Of a stretch of DNA of 64,000 bases, positions 1 to 8,899 are shown piece by piece. Below the pieces are notes generated by a model. That model ran no database searches and was not told the DNA's origin. It saw nothing but the letters and a program-made list of their open reading frames with translations. Made by a program: the position numbers and the translations under genes. Origin of the DNA: Paraburkholderia sp. CNPSo 3272 (GTDB lineage: Bacteria > Pseudomonadota > Gammaproteobacteria > Burkholderiales > Burkholderiaceae); assembly GCF_024206495.1 (NCBI RefSeq), contig NZ_JAMBPQ010000002.1:186001-250000 (forward strand), read 5' to 3'. Every line of letters begins with the position of its first letter. The first letter of the stretch is position 1.

Positions 1-89
1 AGCGCGCGGGCGCCCAGACGCGGATCGGCAAGGTTCATGTAGCGGCGCGTGAACGCGGGGGCATTGGGGTCGAGAGTCGGAATGGCCAT
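1..89 (-). CDS. alc: allantoicase, N-terminal fragment (cut by window start)
   Basis: Only the first 29 codons are present, read leftward from an ATG at 87-89. The peptide begins [20 protein letters not shown] and continues with ADPRLGARA, which I recognise as the start of bacterial allantoicases. That enzyme hydrolyses allantoate to ureidoglycolate and urea in purine degradation. The catalytic part lies outside the window. The gene is separated by 61 bases from the stop of dctA on the same strand, so the two could be co-transcribed. Identification rests on the N-terminus alone. Confidence 0.72.
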   Translation of the reverse strand, partial: MAIPTLDPNAPAFTRRYMNLADPRLGARA

Positions 90-150
90 GATGGTGTCGA
101 ACGCTTAAGTTGCTCAGTTCATCGAAGGAAAACGAATGCCGAGTGCTGGG

Positions 151-1494
151 TCAGGCGTGGGCGTGTTTGCCGCCGAGTGCGTTGTCTTCGCCATGCGCCG
201 TGTCTGCATCGGTGTCGCCTGCCGGCACGTAGAGAAAGCCTTCGTCGAGGTTCAGCACGCGTCTGGCGCGCGCCTTGTCGATGTCGTGCTCCCACACCGC
301 GACCACCACCGTCGCGACGCAGTTGCCGATCAGGTTGGTAAGCGCGCGGGCGATGCCGACGAACCAGTCCACCGGCAGGATCAGCACGAGGCCGAGCACG
401 GGAATCGCGGGAATGGCGGAAAGCGTGGCGGCGAGAATCACGATCGCCGAGCCGGGAATGCCGTGCGCGCCCTTCGAGGTGATGAGCGACACCAGCACGA
501 CCACGATGAGATCGTGCATCGACAGCGGCGTGTTGGTCGCCTGCGCGATAAAGATCACCGCGAGCGTGAGGTAGATCGAAAAGCCGTCGAGATTGAACGA
601 GTAGCCGGTCGGGATCACGAGGCCCACCGTCGAATCCTTCACGCCCATCCATTCGAGCTTGCGCATGACCTGCGGCAGCACCGCGTCGGACGACGCGGTG
701 CCGAGCACGATCGAGAGTTCTTCGCGCAGGTAGCGGACCAGCTTGAACACGTTGAACCCCGCCAGCCGCATGACGATGCCGAGCACCACCGCAACGAACA
801 CGATGCAGCTCGCGTAGAACACGATCACGAGCAGCCCGAGTTGCTTGAGCGAAGCGACGCCGTAGGTGCCGGTCGTGAACGCGATCGCGCCGAGCACGCC
901 GAGCGGCGCGAGCTTGATGATGAAGCCCATCACCCGGAAGAACACCTGCGCGAGTTCGTCGATCAGGCTGTTCACGCGCTGCGCCTTCGGGCCGAGCAGC
1001 GAGAGCGCGCTGCCGAACAGCACCGAGAAGACGAGGATCTGCAGGATGTCGCCCTTCGCGAAGGCGTCGAACGCGGTGTCGGGAATGATCTTCAGCAGGA
1101 AGCCCGCGGTGTCCTTCAGGCTCCTGGCGTGCTCGGTGTAGGTCGCAAGCGAGGCCGCATCGAGCGAGTGCAGATCGACGTTCATGCCGGCGCCCGGACG
1201 CGTGACGTACGCGAGCACGGCGCCGATCACGAGCGCGACGGTGGTCATCGCCTCGAAGTACACCACCGACTTCAGGCCGACGCGGCCCACCTTCTTCAGA
1301 TCGCCCGCGTGCGCCATGCCGCTCACGACCACGCAGAACACGATCGGGCCGATCACCATCTTGATGAGTTTGAGAAAGCCGTAGCCGAGCGGGCGCAGCG
1401 ACTGGGCGAAATGCGGAAACACCGCGCCGACCACGATGCCCGCCACGAGGGCGATCACTACACGACTAAACAGCGAATTGAAGAACTTCGTCAC
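151..1494 (-). CDS. dctA: C4-dicarboxylate:cation symporter DctA
   Basis: This 447-aa inner-membrane protein belongs to the dicarboxylate/amino acid:cation symporter family, which takes up succinate, fumarate and malate. Family signatures are visible: the N-terminal stretch KMVIGPIVFCVVVSGMA, the serine-rich SIVLGTASSDAVLP segment, the NLDGFSIY cation/substrate motif, and SKGAHGIPGSA. Length matches the usual 430-450 aa. The start is a GTG with AGGAG six bases upstream. A divergent FadR-type regulator gene lies to the right, and a palindrome centred at 1545 sits about 50 bases upstream of this start. That suggests repression or activation by the neighbour. The C-terminal tail is short, polar and histidine-containing. 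Confidence 0.95.
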   Translation of the reverse strand: MTKFFNSLFSRVVIALVAGIVVGAVFPHFAQSLRPLGYGFLKLIKMVIGPIVFCVVVSGMAHAGDLKKVGRVGLKSVVYFEAMTTVALVIGAVLAYVTRPGAGMNVDLHSLDAASLATYTEHARSLKDTAGFLLKIIPDTAFDAFAKGDILQILVFSVLFGSALSLLGPKAQRVNSLIDELAQVFFRVMGFIIKLAPLGVLGAIAFTTGTYGVASLKQLGLLVIVFYASCIVFVAVVLGIVMRLAGFNVFKLVRYLREELSIVLGTASSDAVLPQVMRKLEWMGVKDSTVGLVIPTGYSFNLDGFSIYLTLAVIFIAQATNTPLSMHDLIVVVLVSLITSKGAHGIPGSAIVILAATLSAIPAIPVLGLVLILPVDWFVGIARALTNLIGNCVATVVVAVWEHDIDKARARRVLNLDEGFLYVPAGDTDADTAHGEDNALGGKHAHA

Positions 1495-1537
1495 GACTTT
1501 CTCCTACTGAGCAGGGGTGGAGCAAGCAACTGCTCTG

Positions 1538-1552
1538 ACTGGTCTGACCAGT
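1538..1552. promoter_or_regulatory. putative FadR-type operator 1 (perfect palindrome)
   Basis: ACTGGTCTGACCAGT is a perfect 15-base palindrome 44-58 bases upstream of dctA. Its core TGGTCTGACCA fits the TGGT-N3-ACCA form known for FadR-subfamily GntR regulators. Two related cores follow at 1624-1634 and 1727-1735. Binding by the adjacent regulator is inferred. Confidence 0.6.
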
Positions 1553-1623
1553 GCTGTTATGGCGGATAGTAGGAAGCCGATATACCGGAGTCAAGGTTGG
1601 GGAGCGCGGTGTTTACCCTTGCG

Positions 1624-1634
1624 CGGTCTGACCG
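1624..1634. promoter_or_regulatory. putative FadR-type operator 2
   Basis: CGGTCTGACCG is an 11-base palindrome with the same GGTC-T-GACC core as operator 1. It lies 84 bases from operator 1, centre to centre, close to eight helical turns. Confidence 0.5.
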
Positions 1635-1726
1635 GTTTGCGGGCCGGAGCGCGACGCCTTATGCCGCGGCGCGCGGGCGTTGACCGCAATGCACCATGGG
1701 TGTGCGCCGGACGGGACTACAATACC

Positions 1727-1735
1727 GGTCAGACC
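1727..1735. promoter_or_regulatory. putative FadR-type operator 3
   Basis: GGTCAGACC has the same core as operators 1 and 2, read from the other strand. It lies immediately upstream of the chosen start of the regulator gene at 1742, a position suited to autorepression. Confidence 0.5.
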
Positions 1736-1741
1736 ACCCGA

Positions 1742-2485
1742 ATGCTGCCGCGCCATCCGATGAAGAACGTTCCACATACCGTCACCGACGCCGCCGTCGC
1801 CACGATCCGCGAACGGATCGAGGGCGGCCTGTATCCGGTCGGCAGCCTGCTGCCCGCGCAGCGGCAGCTTTCCGAGGAGCTGGCGATCAGCCGCGCGTCG
1901 TTGCGCGAAGCGCTCTCGACGCTCGAGGCGCTCGGCCTGCTCTCGATCCGCGCTGGCAAGGGCGTGTACGTGACGAGCGCGCAGGCCACCAACGCCCACC
2001 CGTGGCGTTTCGCCGATCAGTCGTCGCTGCCCGACACCTACCAGATGCGCTACGCGCTAGAAGGCTTCGCCGCGCGCATGGCGGCGCTCGCCATCTCAGA
2101 CGCCGACGTCGCGTGGCTCGAAGCGAACACCGAGGCGCTGCACAGCGCCCTCGCCTGCGACGAACTCGACGAAGCCGCGCAGTTCGACTTCGAATTCCAC
2201 ATGCGTATCGTGAATCTCGCAGGCAATGCGGCGATCGAATCGATCCTGCGCAGCAGCGCCGACATCATGAAAGAGAGCCAGCGCATGCCGTTCTACCGGC
2301 GCGAGCGCGTGCTCTCCACGCATCGCGAGCACGGCCTGATCGTGGCGGCGCTGAAGGCACGCGACTCGGCGGCCGCCGGCGAGGCCATCGAGGCTCACAT
2401 CGCCAATGCGGCACAGCGCGCGGGCGTGTACTTCCCTACGCCGCCCGCATTCGCCAGTTCCGCGCACACCGCCATCGAAAGGTGA
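1742..2485 (+). CDS. GntR/FadR-family transcriptional regulator (FCD domain)
   Basis: The 247-aa product has an N-terminal winged helix-turn-helix (about residues 10-75; LPAQRQLSEELAISRASLREAL is the GntR helix pair) and an all-alpha FCD ligand domain (about 90-225). The FCD metal/carboxylate ligands are represented by DFEFHMRIVNLAGN and EHGLIVAALKARD. Such regulators respond to carboxylates or sugar acids. Two ATGs are possible, at 1742 and 1760; neither has a good ribosome site, and upstream in-frame codons are unlikely because operators occupy that DNA. The gene diverges from dctA and may control dctA and allantoicase as well as itself. The ligand cannot be told from sequence. Confidence 0.88.
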   Translation: MLPRHPMKNVPHTVTDAAVATIRERIEGGLYPVGSLLPAQRQLSEELAISRASLREALSTLEALGLLSIRAGKGVYVTSAQATNAHPWRFADQSSLPDTYQMRYALEGFAARMAALAISDADVAWLEANTEALHSALACDELDEAAQFDFEFHMRIVNLAGNAAIESILRSSADIMKESQRMPFYRRERVLSTHREHGLIVAALKARDSAAAGEAIEAHIANAAQRAGVYFPTPPAFASSAHTAIER

Positions 2486-2490
2486 GGACG

Positions 2491-2517
2491 AAAAAAAACC
2501 GCCCGAGGGCGGTTTTC
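2491..2517. terminator. bidirectional intrinsic terminator between regulator and gap
   Basis: The arms AAAACCGCCC and GGGCGGTTTT flank a tiny loop, with an A-run before and T-run after. It can stop transcription from both the convergent FadR-type gene and gap. Confidence 0.85.
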
Positions 2518-2537
2518 TCATGCAGCGCAGAGCGTGC

Positions 2538-3548
2538 TTACTTCGCGTTCGCGAAAGCCACCGCCGTGTCCAGCATGCGGTTCGAGAAGCCCCACTCGTT
2601 GTCGTACCAGCTCGACACCTTCACGAGACGGCCCGAGACCTTCGTGAGCGTGGCGTCGAACGTCGACGATGCCGGGTTGTGGTTGAAGTCGATCGACACC
2701 AGCGGTGCGTCGTTGTAGCCCAGGATGCCCTTGAGCGAGCCTTCCGAAGCTTCCTTCATGATGGCGTTGACTTCTTCGACCGTCGTGTCGCGCTTGGCGA
2801 TGAACGACAGGTCGACGATCGACACGTTGATGGTCGGGACGCGGATCGCGTAGCCGTCCAGCTTGCCGTTCAGTTCCGGCAGCACGAGGCCGACAGCCGA
2901 AGCCGCGCCCGTCTTCGTCGGGATCTGGCTGTGCGTGGCCGAGCGCGCGCGGCGCAGGTCTTCGTGGTACACGTCGGTCAGAACCTGGTCGTTCGTGTAC
3001 GCGTGGATCGTCGTCATCAGGCCGGTTTCGAGGCCGATCTTGTCGTTCAGCGGCTTGACGAGCGGTGCCAGGCAGTTGGTCGTGCACGATGCGTTCGAGA
3101 TGACCGTGTGTTCGGCCTTCAGCACGTTGTGGTTCACGCCGTAGACGATGGTCGCGTCGACGTCCTTACCGCCCGGCGCCGAGATGATGACCTTCTTCGC
3201 GCCGCCCTTCAGGTGCGCGCTCGCCTTTTCCTTGGTCGTGAAGAAGCCCGTGCACTCCATCACGACGTCGACGCCCAGCTCGCCCCACGGCAGTTCGGCC
3301 GGGTTGCGGTTGGCCAGCACGCGGATACGGTCGCCGTTGACGACGAGGTAGTCGCCGTCGACCTTCACTTCACCCGGGAACTTGCCGTGTGCCGTGTCGT
3401 ACTGCGTCAGATGCGCATTGGTCTTCGCGTCACCCAGGTCGTTGATCGCAACGATCTGGATGTCGTGCTTCTTGCCGTTCTCGTAGAACGCGCGAAGCGT
3501 GTTACGGCCGATGCGGCCGTAGCCATTGATAGCGACGCGAATGGTCAT
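2538..3548 (-). CDS. gap: glyceraldehyde-3-phosphate dehydrogenase, type I
   Basis: This 336-aa cytosolic enzyme oxidises glyceraldehyde 3-phosphate to 1,3-bisphosphoglycerate with NAD(P). The Rossmann start [12 protein letters not shown], the catalytic [13 protein letters not shown] (nucleophilic Cys about residue 155) and the C-terminal [13 protein letters not shown] are all intact. Full family length; ATG with AGGAG upstream. It follows tkt on the same strand by 137 bases, an arrangement seen in many beta-proteobacteria where both serve glycolysis and pentose-phosphate flow. Confidence 0.97.
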   Translation of the reverse strand: MTIRVAINGYGRIGRNTLRAFYENGKKHDIQIVAINDLGDAKTNAHLTQYDTAHGKFPGEVKVDGDYLVVNGDRIRVLANRNPAELPWGELGVDVVMECTGFFTTKEKASAHLKGGAKKVIISAPGGKDVDATIVYGVNHNVLKAEHTVISNASCTTNCLAPLVKPLNDKIGLETGLMTTIHAYTNDQVLTDVYHEDLRRARSATHSQIPTKTGAASAVGLVLPELNGKLDGYAIRVPTINVSIVDLSFIAKRDTTVEEVNAIMKEASEGSLKGILGYNDAPLVSIDFNHNPASSTFDATLTKVSGRLVKVSSWYDNEWGFSNRMLDTAVAFANAK

Positions 3549-3640
3549 GGTTTATCTCCTAAGGGCTGAAAAATTCTGAAACCAGTGCTGCGCTGGCGCC
3601 GACTCCGGGCTGCGGCGGCCCGGCGGGACGCTCAAGGCAG

Positions 3641-3675
3641 CGGGCCCGCCAGATCTTGCCGATCAGGCGGGCCCG
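3641..3675. terminator. GC-rich hairpin after tkt
   Basis: Perfect 10-base arms CGGGCCCGCC and GGCGGGCCCG with a 15-base loop lie just beyond the tkt stop. There is no T-run, so it may be a weak terminator or an mRNA 3'-end stabiliser between tkt and gap. Confidence 0.4.
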
Positions 3676-3685
3676 TTACGCATGC

Positions 3686-5728
3686 TTAGTTGTCGAGCGC
3701 GGCCTTGGCCGTCGCGACGACATGATCGACCGTGAAGCCGAAGTGCTTGAACAGCACGCCAGCCGGGGCCGATTCGCCGAACGTGTCGATGCCGACCACG
3801 CCGCCTTCAAGGCCCACGTACTTGCGCCAGAAGTCGGTCACACCGGCTTCGATCGCGACGCGGCGCACGCCCTTGGGCAGCACGCGCTCACGGTAGTCGG
3901 CGTCCTGCTTGTCGAACACATTGGTCGACGGCATGGACACCACGCGGGCGCCGATGCCTTCGCGCTGCAGCGCTTCGACGGCCTTCATCGCCAGTTCGAC
4001 TTCCGAGCCCGTGGCGATCAGGATGATCTTGCGGCTCGGGATGTCGTCGTTCCAGTCCTTGAGGACGTAGCCGCCCTTGGCGATGTTCGCGATTTGCGCG
4101 TCCGTGCGCTCGTTGAACTGCAGGTTCTGACGGCTGAAGATCAGCGACGAAGGACCGTGATGCGAGATCGACTCGGTCCAGGCCACCGCGGTTTCCACGG
4201 TGTCGGCCGGACGCCAGAGCGTCATGTTCGGGATCAGGCGCAGGCTTGCGACCTGTTCGATCGACTGGTGCGTCGGGCCGTCTTCGCCGAGACCGATCGA
4301 GTCGTGCGTGAATACGAAGATCGACGGGCATTTCATCAGCGCGGCCACGCGCAGCGCGTTGCGGCTGTAGTCCGAGAACGTGAGGAACGTGCCGCCGAAC
4401 GCCTTGTAGCCGCCGTGCAGGTTAAGGCCGTTGAGCGCCGCGCTCATGCCGAACTCGCGCACGCCGTAGTTGATGTGGTTGCCCCACTGGATGCCGGTCT
4501 CGCCTTGCTTCGCGGCGCGCACGGGCTTCGAAGCCTTCCAGTTCGTGAGGTTCGAGCCGGTCAGGTCGGCCGAGCCGCCCAGCAGTTCGGGCAGTGCCGC
4601 GGCGAGGCCTTCGATGGCCTGCTGCGAAGCCTTGCGCGTGGCAACCGTTTCCTTGCGCGAATCGGCGCCGGCGACAATCGCGGCGGCCTTCTGCGCCCAG
4701 TCCGCGGGCAGCTTGTGGGCCATGCGGCGCTCGAACTCGGCGGCTTCGGTCGGGTACTTCGACTTGTACGCGGCGAACTGCTCGTTCCATGCGGCTTCGA
4801 ACTTCGCACCGGCGTCCTTCGCGTCCCAGTCCGCGTAGACTTCCTGCGGCAGCGTGAACGGCTCCCACTTCCAGCCCGCGGCTTCGCGCCACTTGGCGAT
4901 TTCCTCGGCGCCGAGCGCCGCGCCGTGCACGTCGTGGCCGCCTTGCTTGGTGGGCGCGCCCTTGCCGATGACGGTCTTGCAGCAGATCAGCGTGGGCTTG
5001 TCCGACGCCTTGGCCTTCTGGATGGCCGCGTCGACCGCGTCCACGTCGTGGCCGTCCACGTGCGGGATCACGTTCCAGCCGTAGGCTTCGAAGCGTTCCG
5101 GCGTGTTGTCGTGGAACCAGTTGACCACGTCGCCGTCGATCGAGATGCCGTTGTCGTCGTACAGCGCGATCAGCTTGTTCAGCTTGAGCGTGCCGGCGAG
5201 CGAGCAGGCTTCGTGCGAGATGCCTTCCATCAGGCAGCCGTCACCGAGGAACACGTACGTGTGGTGATCGACGATCTTCGCGTCGGCCTTGTTGAACTCC
5301 GCGGCGAGCAGCGCTTCGGCCAGCGCCATGCCGACCGAGTTCGCCAGACCCTGGCCGAGCGGGCCCGTGGTCGTTTCGACACCCGGCGTGATGCCGAACT
5401 CGGGGTGACCCGGCGTCTTCGAGTGCATCTGACGGAAATTTTTCAGTTCCGCCATCGGCAGGTCGTAGCCCGTCAGGTGCAGCAGCGAGTACAGCAGCAT
5501 CGAGCCGTGGCCGTTCGACAGCACGAAGCGATCGCGGTCGCTCCAGAGCGGGTTCGTCGGGTTATGGCGCAGATGGCGCGACCACAGCGCAACGGCGATC
5601 TCGGCCATGCCCATGGGCATGCCGGGGTGACCGGAGTTCGCTTGCTGAACGGCGTCCATGGACAGCGCACGAATGGCGTTGGCCATCAACTGGGTGGTAG
5701 CGGGGGAGGCGGAGGACGAGGTCGTCAT
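3686..5728 (-). CDS. tkt: transketolase
   Basis: The 680-aa thiamine-diphosphate enzyme transfers two-carbon units between sugar phosphates in the pentose-phosphate pathway. N-terminal [13 protein letters not shown], the ThDP-binding region [13 protein letters not shown], the pyrimidine-domain [10 protein letters not shown] and FSRQNL follow in the normal order. The frame stays open 38 codons upstream, but the start [13 protein letters not shown] at 5728 gives the usual length and avoids an arginine-rich extension. A TAGAAT-like -10 is present on the minus strand near 5921-5926. Confidence 0.96.
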   Translation of the reverse strand: MTTSSSASPATTQLMANAIRALSMDAVQQANSGHPGMPMGMAEIAVALWSRHLRHNPTNPLWSDRDRFVLSNGHGSMLLYSLLHLTGYDLPMAELKNFRQMHSKTPGHPEFGITPGVETTTGPLGQGLANSVGMALAEALLAAEFNKADAKIVDHHTYVFLGDGCLMEGISHEACSLAGTLKLNKLIALYDDNGISIDGDVVNWFHDNTPERFEAYGWNVIPHVDGHDVDAVDAAIQKAKASDKPTLICCKTVIGKGAPTKQGGHDVHGAALGAEEIAKWREAAGWKWEPFTLPQEVYADWDAKDAGAKFEAAWNEQFAAYKSKYPTEAAEFERRMAHKLPADWAQKAAAIVAGADSRKETVATRKASQQAIEGLAAALPELLGGSADLTGSNLTNWKASKPVRAAKQGETGIQWGNHINYGVREFGMSAALNGLNLHGGYKAFGGTFLTFSDYSRNALRVAALMKCPSIFVFTHDSIGLGEDGPTHQSIEQVASLRLIPNMTLWRPADTVETAVAWTESISHHGPSSLIFSRQNLQFNERTDAQIANIAKGGYVLKDWNDDIPSRKIILIATGSEVELAMKAVEALQREGIGARVVSMPSTNVFDKQDADYRERVLPKGVRRVAIEAGVTDFWRKYVGLEGGVVGIDTFGESAPAGVLFKHFGFTVDHVVATAKAALDN

Positions 5729-6107
5729 GTCGAGTCCGGAAGTGTGCAAAAAGCGGCGTGAGCGGCGCAGGTCGCGAACAGCGCAAATTGCGAGGGCAAA
5801 CTGCGGCGCACACAGCAGCGCGGGAGTCCGGAAGCTCGGCAAATCGCCCGCTCAGGCGCACATGCGGCGCCAGGAGACGCGAAACGGCCGGAGCAAACGG
5901 AGAGGGCTGCAAAGCGGAATATTCTAGCAGATCGTGGGGATGAACCCTGGTCGTAAGGCGCGCGGTATGCGCCGTGCGCGCCGTCGTCCTCGAGTTGGCC
6001 TCTGCCGCGGTCGGGGTGGACTTCACACCCCTATAATGGCTCTGTTGGCCCTATTTTCGACGCGATGTTCGCGCGCTCGGGCGCACTAGCAGCGCCTCTC
6101 CACTTCC
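5729..6107. other. divergent intergenic region tkt / aminopropyltransferase
   Basis: This 379-base stretch has no convincing gene. It holds leftward signals for tkt (TAGAAT, 5921-5926, minus strand) and rightward signals for the next gene (a perfect TATAAT at 6032-6037, about 70 bases before its GTG). No strong -35 or operator palindrome was seen. Confidence 0.5.
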
Positions 6108-6971
6108 GTGACCGAATCTCTGCTCTTCTATCCTGCGGCAAACGCGCTCTACGGCTTTCCGGGCGCGCGCCGCCTCGCCGCGGCCGATACGCCGTGGCAG
6201 CGCATCGAGGTCTGGGACACGCCGCAACTGGGCTGTCTCTTCACGCTGGACGGCCGCCCGATGACCTCCGCCGGCGACGAGTTCATCTATCACGAGTGCA
6301 TGACGCACCCTGCCGCGCTCACGCATCCCGCGCCGCGCGCGGCGCTCGTGCTGGGCGGCGGCGACGGCGGCGCGGCGCGCCAGTTGTTGCGCCACCCGGC
6401 CATCGAGCGCATCGTCGTCGCCGAACTGGACCCGGACGTGGTGCGCCTCACGGGCGACTATCTGCCCGAGGTGCGCGGCGACGCCTTCGAGGACCCACGC
6501 GTGGAACTCGTGATCGGCGACGCGGCCGCGTTTGTCGCCTCCACGCAGGAACGCTTCGACCTCGTCGTATTCGATCTGACACCGCCGGATTCGCCGGCTG
6601 CCGGCCTCTACGCACCGGCGTTCTACGCCGCGCTCAAGCGCGTGATGAGCGCCGACGCACTCGTCTCGCTCCATCTGGGCTCCCCGTTCCATCACGCGCA
6701 GCGCGTGGGCGCGCTGCTCGGCGGACTGCGCGCGGCTTTCGCCGTCGTGCGAGCGCTTGCCGCCTACGTGCCGCTCTACGGCTCACTCTGGCTCATGGCG
6801 ATCGCGAGCGACACGCTCGACCCCGCCGCCGTCGACGAGACCACGTTGCAGGCGCGTGCAGCCGGGCGGCAGCTCGAGGGTTTGCGCTATTACGACCCGC
6901 GACTGCATGCGGCGCTGTTAAAAGGTTCGTGCGCGGCCCGCGATAAACTAGGCGAATTCCTGCAGCTTTAG
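6108..6971 (+). CDS. speE: spermidine synthase-like polyamine aminopropyltransferase
   Basis: The 287-aa protein is a class I methyltransferase-fold aminopropyltransferase. VLGGGDGGAARQLLRHP binds the decarboxylated SAM moiety, ELDPDVVRL and IGDAAAF follow as in SpeE, and FDLVVFDLTPPDSPAAGLY is the catalytic Asp loop. An N-terminal beta domain includes YHECMTHPA. The start is a GTG with no clear ribosome site. Length is normal for SpeE. Family members can make spermidine or related polyamines, so the exact substrate is not settled. Confidence 0.85.
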   Translation: MTESLLFYPAANALYGFPGARRLAAADTPWQRIEVWDTPQLGCLFTLDGRPMTSAGDEFIYHECMTHPAALTHPAPRAALVLGGGDGGAARQLLRHPAIERIVVAELDPDVVRLTGDYLPEVRGDAFEDPRVELVIGDAAAFVASTQERFDLVVFDLTPPDSPAAGLYAPAFYAALKRVMSADALVSLHLGSPFHHAQRVGALLGGLRAAFAVVRALAAYVPLYGSLWLMAIASDTLDPAAVDETTLQARAAGRQLEGLRYYDPRLHAALLKGSCAARDKLGEFLQL

Positions 6972-7074
6972 GTCCTGCCCGTGGAAAACGGCCAGTCCCA
7001 AGCGCTTTTAGCAGGCGCGCCCTCGCCCGCAGCGGCACGGCGCTTCATCCGAACCGCGAATCTGGAGAGACTCG

Positions 7075-7488
7075 ATGACCGCACCCCGTCCTGCCGGCGT
7101 GCCATGGCTGACCCCCTATCTAACGGTGCGCGACGCGCGCGCGTCGATGGACTTCTATCGGGCAGCGCTCGGTTTTGCGGTACGCGACAGCGTGGAGGAC
7201 GACGGCGCGGTCATGCACGTGGAAATGACGTACCACGATCAGCTGATCGTCATGTTCGCGCCGGAGGGCGCGTTCGGTTCGACCGCGCACACGCCCAAAA
7301 GCGCACAGACCGTCGCGCCGCAATCTTTTTATCTGTATGTCGACGATGTCGACGCGGTTTATGCGCGTGCGCTCGAAGCCGGCGCGAAATCGCTGAGCGA
7401 GCCGCAGGACCAGTTCTGGGGGGACCGTTTCGCGCAGATCGAAGACCTCGACGGTTACCGCTGGGCGCTTGCTCGGCACTTGTCCTGA
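7075..7488 (+). CDS. VOC (glyoxalase/bleomycin-resistance) family protein
   Basis: This 137-aa protein has two beta-alpha-beta-beta-beta modules of the vicinal-oxygen-chelate fold. The N-terminal ARASMDFYRAALGF and the C-terminal WGDRFAQIEDLDGYRWALA are typical of the PhnB/glyoxalase-like subgroup. It has GGAGAG seven bases before the ATG. The substrate is unknown; such proteins include isomerases, dioxygenases and antibiotic-binding proteins. It lies only 19 bases before rsmE. Confidence 0.82.
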   Translation: MTAPRPAGVPWLTPYLTVRDARASMDFYRAALGFAVRDSVEDDGAVMHVEMTYHDQLIVMFAPEGAFGSTAHTPKSAQTVAPQSFYLYVDDVDAVYARALEAGAKSLSEPQDQFWGDRFAQIEDLDGYRWALARHLS

Positions 7489-7507
7489 TTCAATGAGAAA
7501 TAGTTCT

Positions 7508-8248
7508 ATGCCCCGCTTTTTCGTCGGCAGCGCCCTGCAATCCGACGAGGTCTTCACCCTTCCCGACGAAGTCACGCGCCATGTCCAGGTGCTGCGCCTG
7601 CAGCCCGGCGACACCATCGTGCTGTTCAACGGTCTTGGCGGCGAGTACAGCGCCGAGATTGTCGGCATGGAGCGCCGCGACACGCAGGTCCGCGTCGGCC
7701 CTCACCGCGACTTCGAAGCCGAGCCGCCTTACCGTGTCATCCTCGCCCAGGGCATTGCCGGCAACGACAAGATGGACTGGCTGATCGAAAAGGCCGTCGA
7801 ACTGGGCGCGACGAACTTCGTGCCCCTCACTGCAGCGCGCAGCGTCGTGCGGCTTTCGGGCGAGCGCGCCGTGCGCCGCCAGGCGCACTGGCAGCGCCTC
7901 GTGCAGGCCTCGTGCGAACAATGCGGACGCAACCGTCTGCCCGACGTCGCGCCCGCGCGTGACATCGCCACATGGCTCAACTCCCTGCCCGGGCGCCCCG
8001 GCGAAGGCGAACTGCGCCTGCTGCTCTCGCCGCGCGCCAACGTCGCATTCTCGACCTTGCCGGTCGAGCCGCCTTCGGGCGAGGTGACAGTGCTGATTGG
8101 CCCAGAGGGCGGACTGTCGTCGCAGGAAGAAGAGGCGGCGCTCGGCCACGGCTTCCTCGCAGTGGGGCTCGGGCCGCGCGTGCTGCGCACCGAAACGGCG
8201 GGTATCGCCGTGCTCGCGGCGCTCGCCGCACGCTGGGGCGGCTGGTAA
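7508..8248 (+). CDS. rsmE: 16S rRNA (uracil1498-N3)-methyltransferase RsmE
   Basis: The 246-aa SPOUT-class methyltransferase modifies U1498 of 16S rRNA. An N-terminal PUA-like part (HVQVLRLQPGDTIVLFNG) is followed by the trefoil-knot SAM site: IEKAVELGATNFVPL, EQCGRNRLP, VLIGPEGGLSSQEE, and the final LGPRVLRTETAGIAVLAAL. The start MPRFFVG matches the family better than an in-frame ATG 13 codons upstream, which would overlap the preceding gene. Confidence 0.95.
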   Translation: MPRFFVGSALQSDEVFTLPDEVTRHVQVLRLQPGDTIVLFNGLGGEYSAEIVGMERRDTQVRVGPHRDFEAEPPYRVILAQGIAGNDKMDWLIEKAVELGATNFVPLTAARSVVRLSGERAVRRQAHWQRLVQASCEQCGRNRLPDVAPARDIATWLNSLPGRPGEGELRLLLSPRANVAFSTLPVEPPSGEVTVLIGPEGGLSSQEEEAALGHGFLAVGLGPRVLRTETAGIAVLAALAARWGGW

Positions 8249-8269
8249 GCGCAGCGCGTAAAAATGACA

Positions 8270-8291
8270 AAGCCCGCCGGAAGGCGGGCTT
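8270..8291. terminator. intrinsic terminator after rsmE
   Basis: AAGCCCGCC and GGCGGGCTT form a perfect nine-base stem with loop GGAA. It sits between rsmE and the convergent barstar-like gene and could serve both. Confidence 0.75.
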
Positions 8292-8334
8292 GCGAATTTC
8301 TGTCGCATGCGCGCGACGGAACGTGAGCCGAAGG

Positions 8335-8883
8335 TCAGGCGAACGAATAAAAAACGCGGAACGGCACCTTGCGCTCGGCCCAGTATTCCGAAGCCTCGCG
8401 AAAGACGTCGAGCAGCGTTTCCCGCCCGTCCTTGTCGAACTTCTGGGCAATCGGCAGTCCTTCCAGCACGATCACGAAACCGGGCTGCTCGCCGGCTTTC
8501 TGCACCAGATCGGTCAGGCAGTCGTACAAACCGTCGTAGTTCTTGCCGAAATGCTTCGGAAACAGAAACGAGGTGGCAATCGTCTCGAGTACTTCCTGCT
8601 TGGTTTGCGCATTCGCGCAGAACGCATAGAGGAAATGCTGCTGCAGCCGCTGGGCTTCGTCCGAGAGATCCTGAATGCGAAACGCCCGGATCGACTGGAC
8701 AATATTCGGCTGCACGGTCGAAAACAGGCTCATGGCCCCCTCGTTCGATGAAAGCCCCGCCTCATCCTGGCGCGCCTCGCTGTCGTGCTTCAACTGCATG
8801 ACGCGCTGGAACAGGTTGCCCTCCCCGGACGCGAACAGATCGCTCGCGACCCGAGGGTCGTGCGCGTAAACGTTATCGCTCAT
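8335..8883 (-). CDS. barstar-family ribonuclease inhibitor, N-terminally extended
   Basis: The last ~100 residues of this 182-aa protein match barstar: FPKHFGKNYDGLYDCLTDL carries the Asp-rich helix that plugs the barnase active site, followed by VIVLEGL and LLDVFREASEYW. Bacillus barstar is about 90 aa, so this one has an extra N-terminal half of about 80 residues (VYAHDPRVASDLFASGEG onward) of unknown role. It starts 17 bases after the ribonuclease stop on the same strand, with GGGA eight bases before the ATG; an ATG nine bases further upstream (8892) is also possible. Role inferred: cytoplasmic protection from the adjacent RNase. Confidence 0.85.
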   Translation of the reverse strand: MSDNVYAHDPRVASDLFASGEGNLFQRVMQLKHDSEARQDEAGLSSNEGAMSLFSTVQPNIVQSIRAFRIQDLSDEAQRLQQHFLYAFCANAQTKQEVLETIATSFLFPKHFGKNYDGLYDCLTDLVQKAGEQPGFVIVLEGLPIAQKFDKDGRETLLDVFREASEYWAERKVPFRVFYSFA

Positions 8884-8899
8884 GCCGCTCATCCCGGTG

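Noticed and set aside
3656..5761. A 701-codon frame antisense to transketolase
   Set aside because: Same cause: Arg/Val/His-rich shadow without motifs or a ribosome site.
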